Notes under the pieces: generated by a model
Databases searched by the model: none
What the model was told of the DNA's origin: nothing
The model's input: the letters and a program-made list of their open reading frames with translations, nothing else
Program-made: the position numbers and the translations under genes
Shown: positions 6,648-10,169 of the stretch, one piece after another
How positions within the stretch are numbered: position 1 is the stretch's first letter
How the letters are laid out: every line of letters begins with the position of its first letter
Origin: Nitrospirota bacterium
GTDB taxonomy: Bacteria > Nitrospirota_A > Leptospirillia > Leptospirillales > Leptospirillaceae
Reading direction: 5' to 3'
Assembly (NCBI GenBank): GCA_021844645.1
Contig: JAKBTA010000045.1
Coordinates: 1-10,169, forward strand
DNA: 10,169 nt

Positions 6648-8090
6648 TCAGGCAACCGAAGCAGGAGGAGTCTTGAGAGCCGCTTTTCTCTTCGAAAGAA
6701 AGCGAAAATAGGCCACCGCTTCCCGGAAAATTTTCCGGGCTTCCTTCCCATTGCTCATTGCCCTTTTTAAGACCTTAAAAATATAGCTTGGGCGATAGTA
6801 AAATCGCTGGTAAAATTTTGGAACGGCCATGAAAATCTCTCTGGCACTGATTTCCGGATAACTGATATTGCAGTTCTGAATGCCGTCACCATTAACCATA
6901 TCGACCTCGCTCATGTAACCTTTTTCCCGGGCCAGCTCAAAAAAATGAGTTCCGGGATAAGGAGAGGCAAGAGAAACCTGAAGTGTCTCAATATCCATTT
7001 CACAAGCAAAGTCGATCGTTTTCTCAATTGTCTCAGGTGTTTCGCCGGGAAGCCCGACAATAAAAGTCCCGTGAATCGTCATTCCAAGCTGATGGGCATT
7101 TTTGGTGAACTCCCTCGCCTGTTCAACACGAATTCCTTTTTTGACGTTATTGAGGATTTGCTGATCTCCCGATTCATAGCCGACAACCATTACACGGCAT
7201 CCGGAGTCCTTCATGATGCGAAGTGTCTCGAAATCAACATTTGCCTTGGAGTTGCATCCCCAGGAAAGGTTGAATCTCTTCAGCGCATGGGAGAGCTCCC
7301 TTGTCCGGTCGCGATACTCGGTGAGTGTATCGTCATCAAAAAAAAGCTCCTGGATCCCGGGGAAATTCTTGACGATATACTCAACTTCCGAGATGACGTT
7401 CTCCACAGAACGTGTCCGGTAGACATTTCCGGAAAAAGTCTGGGGCCACAGGCAGAAAGTACACTTGCTGCCACAACCCCTGCCTGTATAGATAGAAACA
7501 TACGGGTGCTTCATCCAGGGTATTTCGTACAGGGAAATATCCAGATCCCGCTTGTAAACCTCGGAAGCAAAAGGCAGAACATCGAGGTTTTCCAGTACTG
7601 CACGATCAGGAGTCGCGTAGATCTTGCCCTCTTTGCGGAAATTGATTCCAAGAACCTCATCCCAGGGCTTCCCTGATGCAATCTCCGGAATCGCATAATC
7701 AAACTCTTCCCGAACAACGAAATCAATGACATCATCAGCCCTGAGCGTAATTTCCGGCAAAACGCTCGGATGCGGGCCGACAAAACCGACAACCATGGAG
7801 GGGTTGATCGCCTTGAAGCCCTTGGCGGTCGCAATATCATTATTCAGGGAGGGAGTGCTCGTATACAGGATAACCATATCAAAATCTTTGGCCAGGCGAA
7901 GCGTTTCCTTGACGCCCCAGCCCATTGGCGGAGCATCAAGCACAAGAGAATTGGGCATCATTCCAGCCGGATAGGTCAGCCATGTAGGATACCAGAATGA
8001 GCGAACCTCTCGCGTGGCCTGGTAACGGGCCCCGGCTCCCCCGTCAAAGTCCGAGAAGGAAGGTGGGTTTAAAAATAATGTTCTAAGCAT
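6648..8090 (-). CDS. hpnJ: Hopanoid biosynthesis radical SAM protein HpnJ
   Basis: HpnJ is a B12-binding-type radical SAM enzyme. In Burkholderia it is required to turn glucosaminyl-bacteriohopanetetrol into the cyclitol ether, by contraction of the sugar ring. The 480-residue protein starts with the HpnJ-typical MLRTLFLNPPSFSDFDGGAG. A cobalamin-binding-like domain follows (about 40-165, including GFVGPHPSVLPE). The radical SAM core has GRGCGSKCTFC, with C206, C210 and C213 as iron-sulfur ligands. FDDDTLT and GLPGETPETIEK lie further on. The basic C-terminus (SKRKAALKT) follows a putative membrane-associated stretch. The start is ATG 8090 with AAAGG six bases upstream. The 133-base gap from ispH holds no convincing promoter or terminator. 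Length and motifs are complete. Confidence 0.95.
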   Translation of the reverse strand: MLRTLFLNPPSFSDFDGGAGARYQATREVRSFWYPTWLTYPAGMMPNSLVLDAPPMGWGVKETLRLAKDFDMVILYTSTPSLNNDIATAKGFKAINPSMVVGFVGPHPSVLPEITLRADDVIDFVVREEFDYAIPEIASGKPWDEVLGINFRKEGKIYATPDRAVLENLDVLPFASEVYKRDLDISLYEIPWMKHPYVSIYTGRGCGSKCTFCLWPQTFSGNVYRTRSVENVISEVEYIVKNFPGIQELFFDDDTLTEYRDRTRELSHALKRFNLSWGCNSKANVDFETLRIMKDSGCRVMVVGYESGDQQILNNVKKGIRVEQAREFTKNAHQLGMTIHGTFIVGLPGETPETIEKTIDFACEMDIETLQVSLASPYPGTHFFELAREKGYMSEVDMVNGDGIQNCNISYPEISAREIFMAVPKFYQRFYYRPSYIFKVLKRAMSNGKEARKIFREAVAYFRFLSKRKAALKTPPASVA

Positions 8091-8223
8091 CAGAAGCCTT
8101 TCTTTTTTGGTCTCCTCCCAAACAGCACTGAAGAAAAATGCCAGAATCCGGAAGATCCCTATATCCTGCTTTCACCGATAATTCCTGTTTCATAAAAGAA
8201 CGCCAATTCATCGCCAGACGGAA

Positions 8224-9132
8224 CTAGTGGGTGGAGATGAACTCCTCTTCTGCGGACTCGCTACGGTTGACCGTAACAGCATATCCTCGCTGGGCTGATA
8301 TTTCTCCCAACCGCTCGATCACACCCTCAATCAGCCAGTCCGGGGTTGAAGCCCCTGCGGTAACGCCGACTCTTTCGCTTCCGTTAAACCAGTCTGGGTT
8401 GATATCCTTCGCGCTATCAACCAGATAGGACTTTGGACAAAGCCCGGCAGAAACCTCCTGAAGCCGGCGCGAGTTGGCACTCGTCATGGAGCCGACGGTA
8501 ATCATCACATCCATGTCTCCCGCAATTTCGAGGGCCGATGTCTGACGCTTCTCGGTAGCATCACAGATGGTGTTGTGGACCTCAAGCTGAGGATATTTGA
8601 CCGTCAGCAGGGCCAGAATCTCGTCAAAGTACTTGATGCTCTGTGTCGTCTGCGAAACAAGTGCCACAGGTCCGTCGACAACAGGAAGGCGATCGATTTC
8701 CTCAGGCTTGTGAAAGATGTGGATATGTTCCTTTGCCCAGCCCTGAACACCCATGACCTCATCATGGCTCTCCTCGCCCAAAAGAAGGATCGTATAATTT
8801 TTGTCCGCGAGGTTCCGAACGATGCGATGGATCTTTGAAACCAGTGGACATGTTGTATCAACCACTTCAAGGTTCTTGTCCCGGGCTTCCTTGATCACAT
8901 CCGGAGCAACGCCGTGTGCACTGATGATCAAGGTACCACGATCAACTTCCGAGACGGCATCAACCGACTTCACTCCACGGTTGGCCAAATCTTTCACGAC
9001 ATGTGTGTTATGGACAATTTCATGGAGAATGAAAACAGGCCCGACCGACTCTTCCGCAGACTTGTTCGCAAGCTTGATTGCTAGTTTCACGCCGACACAG
9101 ACACCCGCATATTCCGGTAAAAATATATCCAT
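8224..9132 (-). CDS. ispH: 4-hydroxy-3-methylbut-2-enyl diphosphate reductase (IspH/LytB)
   Basis: The last enzyme of the MEP pathway: it reductively dehydrates HMBPP to isopentenyl and dimethylallyl diphosphate using a [4Fe-4S] cluster, in the cytoplasm. The three cluster cysteines are present: C12 in AGVCVGVK, C95 in DTTCPLVSK and C190 in NTICDATEKRQ. Substrate and proton-relay residues are H41 in HEIVHNTHVV, H73 in SAHGV, and H123 with E125 in SHDEVMG. The TSANSRRL motif follows in the C-terminal third. The length (302) is normal. ATG 9132 is preceded by GGAG at seven bases. The gene sits between hpnA and hpnJ, as expected for an isoprenoid gene feeding squalene and hopene synthesis. The spacing on both sides (about 100 and 133 bases) is looser than in the rest of the operon, so a separate promoter is possible, although I could not identify one. 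Confidence 0.96.
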   Translation of the reverse strand: MDIFLPEYAGVCVGVKLAIKLANKSAEESVGPVFILHEIVHNTHVVKDLANRGVKSVDAVSEVDRGTLIISAHGVAPDVIKEARDKNLEVVDTTCPLVSKIHRIVRNLADKNYTILLLGEESHDEVMGVQGWAKEHIHIFHKPEEIDRLPVVDGPVALVSQTTQSIKYFDEILALLTVKYPQLEVHNTICDATEKRQTSALEIAGDMDVMITVGSMTSANSRRLQEVSAGLCPKSYLVDSAKDINPDWFNGSERVGVTAGASTPDWLIEGVIERLGEISAQRGYAVTVNRSESAEEEFISTH

Positions 9133-9232
9133 CAGAATCTCCTGCTTTTAGGGTTACCACTATCCGAAACTGAGACCGGTGCTCTCGTGAGATCCCGGAC
9201 AGGCATTTATTGGTTACATCAGCCCGACTTCA

Positions 9233-10169
9233 TTATCCGGGGAAGGTCCCGGCCCCCATATACTCCTCTTTTGAAAACCACCGGACAGCATCATCAAAAG
9301 CTTTCTCCACCGGCGTCAAAACAAGGCCCAATTCCCTTACAGCCCTGTTTCCTGAGAAAAACATCATTTTATGGGCCATACGCGCCGCATCGAAAGGAAC
9401 AAGCGGCTCACGGCCTGTCAAGAGGGAGATTCCCTCAGAAACGATGGCAACGGGGTAAAGGAGAGATCTTGGCATCTCGGCCTTTGGAGCCGGAACCCCC
9501 GTTATTCCTGCCAGAAGACGGAATATCTCGACCAGTTGCATATTTTGATTCGCCAAAATGTACTTCTGCCCGGGAACGCCTTTTTGCGCTGCAAGAAGAT
9601 GTCCCCTGGCCACATCCCGGACATGGATGACATTCAGCCCTGTCCTGACGTACGCCTTCATCATTTTCCGCATATAGTCACGAACAATCCGCCCAGTGGG
9701 AGTTGGCTTGATATCTCCGGCCCCGATTGGAGCACTGGGATTAACGATGACGACGGGAAGAGGCTCTCCCCCATCGCATCCCCCAGCGTAGGACAACACC
9801 AACTGCTCGGAAAGATACTTTGACAGCTTATATTCCCCGATCAGCGTTTTTGTGTCAACTTCCATCGTCTCATCAATGGGAATTCCATCTGAACGAGTTC
9901 CCAATGCCGCAACGCTCGAACAGTAGACAATCTTCTCCGGACGGCAAATTCTGCAAGCTTCCAGGATATTTCTGGTTCCCTCGACATTGGTTTGGATGAT
10001 CTCACCTTTGCGGGGGGTCCAGAGCCTATAGTCCGCCGCGACATGGTACAGCTCCTGCATCCCGTCGAGCGCCCGCACAAGGGACAATGGGTCAAGGAGA
10101 TCTCCTGTAACCCAGGAAACATGCTCACTCTCTCCGGGAAGATTTCTTTTATCGCTGCCTTCCCTTGCC
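9233..10169 (-). CDS. hpnA: Hopanoid-associated NAD-dependent sugar epimerase/dehydrogenase HpnA (5' end outside window)
   Basis: An extended short-chain dehydrogenase/reductase of the hopanoid-associated HpnA type; its exact reaction is not established. The visible 311 residues start within the nucleotide-binding domain. The frame is open to the window edge, reading SDKRNLPGE and then WVTGDLLD, where family members have the Rossmann-fold strands after the GxxGxxG loop. That loop lies outside the window. Visible motifs are LYHVAADYRLW (family-typical), IVYCSSVAALG with the catalytic serine region, GEYKLSKYLSE containing the YxxxK pair, and VIVNPSAPIGAGD. A TTG at 10087 could be mistaken for a start, but homologous sequence continues upstream of it. 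It is the first visible gene of the lipid operon, and ispH follows after about 100 bases. Confidence 0.92.
   Translation of the reverse strand, partial: AREGSDKRNLPGESEHVSWVTGDLLDPLSLVRALDGMQELYHVAADYRLWTPRKGEIIQTNVEGTRNILEACRICRPEKIVYCSSVAALGTRSDGIPIDETMEVDTKTLIGEYKLSKYLSEQLVLSYAGGCDGGEPLPVVIVNPSAPIGAGDIKPTPTGRIVRDYMRKMMKAYVRTGLNVIHVRDVARGHLLAAQKGVPGQKYILANQNMQLVEIFRLLAGITGVPAPKAEMPRSLLYPVAIVSEGISLLTGREPLVPFDAARMAHKMMFFSGNRAVRELGLVLTPVEKAFDDAVRWFSKEEYMGAGTFPG

Noticed and set aside
6945..7676. Long plus-strand open frame opposite hpnJ
   Set aside because: It lies entirely within the conserved radical SAM gene on the other strand, and its translation resembles no family.
8091..8223. Possible promoter between ispH and hpnJ
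   Set aside because: Hexamers such as TTGGCG with ATTATC (18-base spacer), or TGGCGA with TATGAA, match the consensus too poorly to claim.
9133..9232. Hairpin or promoter between hpnA and ispH
   Set aside because: Only very short inverted repeats (TCTC/GAGA) are present, with no T run and no convincing -35/-10 pair.
1..10169. CRISPR arrays, tRNAs, insertion sequences, attachment sites
   Set aside because: I saw no spaced direct repeats, cloverleaf sequences, transposase motifs or terminal inverted repeats on either strand.

Overview
The window looks like chromosomal DNA of an acidophilic bacterium of the Nitrospirota, most likely a Leptospirillum-like organism. This is an inference from three things: moderate GC, a hopanoid side-chain gene cluster, and a plasma-membrane-type proton P-type ATPase. 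No marker gene in the window proves the taxon. Every convincing gene is on the minus strand, so transcription runs from base 10169 towards base 1. I see no tRNA, rRNA, CRISPR array, insertion sequence or phage gene. No gene-free stretch exceeds about 135 bases.

Region 1 (10169 down to about 4157) is a lipid operon. In transcription order it holds hpnA (sugar-epimerase-like, 5' end outside the window), ispH (last step of the MEP isoprenoid pathway), hpnJ (radical SAM), hpnI (glycosyltransferase), a four-helix EamA/SMR-like membrane protein, and a CruF/DUF422-type carotenoid-biosynthesis membrane protein. IspH supplies isoprenoid precursor. HpnI and HpnJ are known to build the glycosylated and then cyclitol-ether head group of bacteriohopanetetrol. 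The two small membrane genes are not standard hopanoid genes. They are joined to hpnI by two similar stop/Shine-Dalgarno/TTG junctions, which suggests coupled translation. hpnK, the deacetylase expected between the HpnI and HpnJ steps, is not in this window.

Region 2 (4118 down to about 601) is a heme operon: a CbiX/SirB-type chelatase, hemE (uroporphyrinogen decarboxylase) and hemN (oxygen-independent coproporphyrinogen III oxidase). Its promoter is near consensus (TTGACC, 17-base spacer, TATAAT) and places the predicted transcription start on the A of an in-frame ATG. The first gene is therefore probably read from a leaderless mRNA. A strong intrinsic terminator follows hemN.

Region 3 (551 to 1) is the amino-terminal part of a type III (H+-efflux) P-type ATPase that runs off the window. 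Its reading frame has no ATG, GTG or TTG between the upstream stop codon and the middle of the first membrane segment. The start may be non-canonical, frameshifted or lost.
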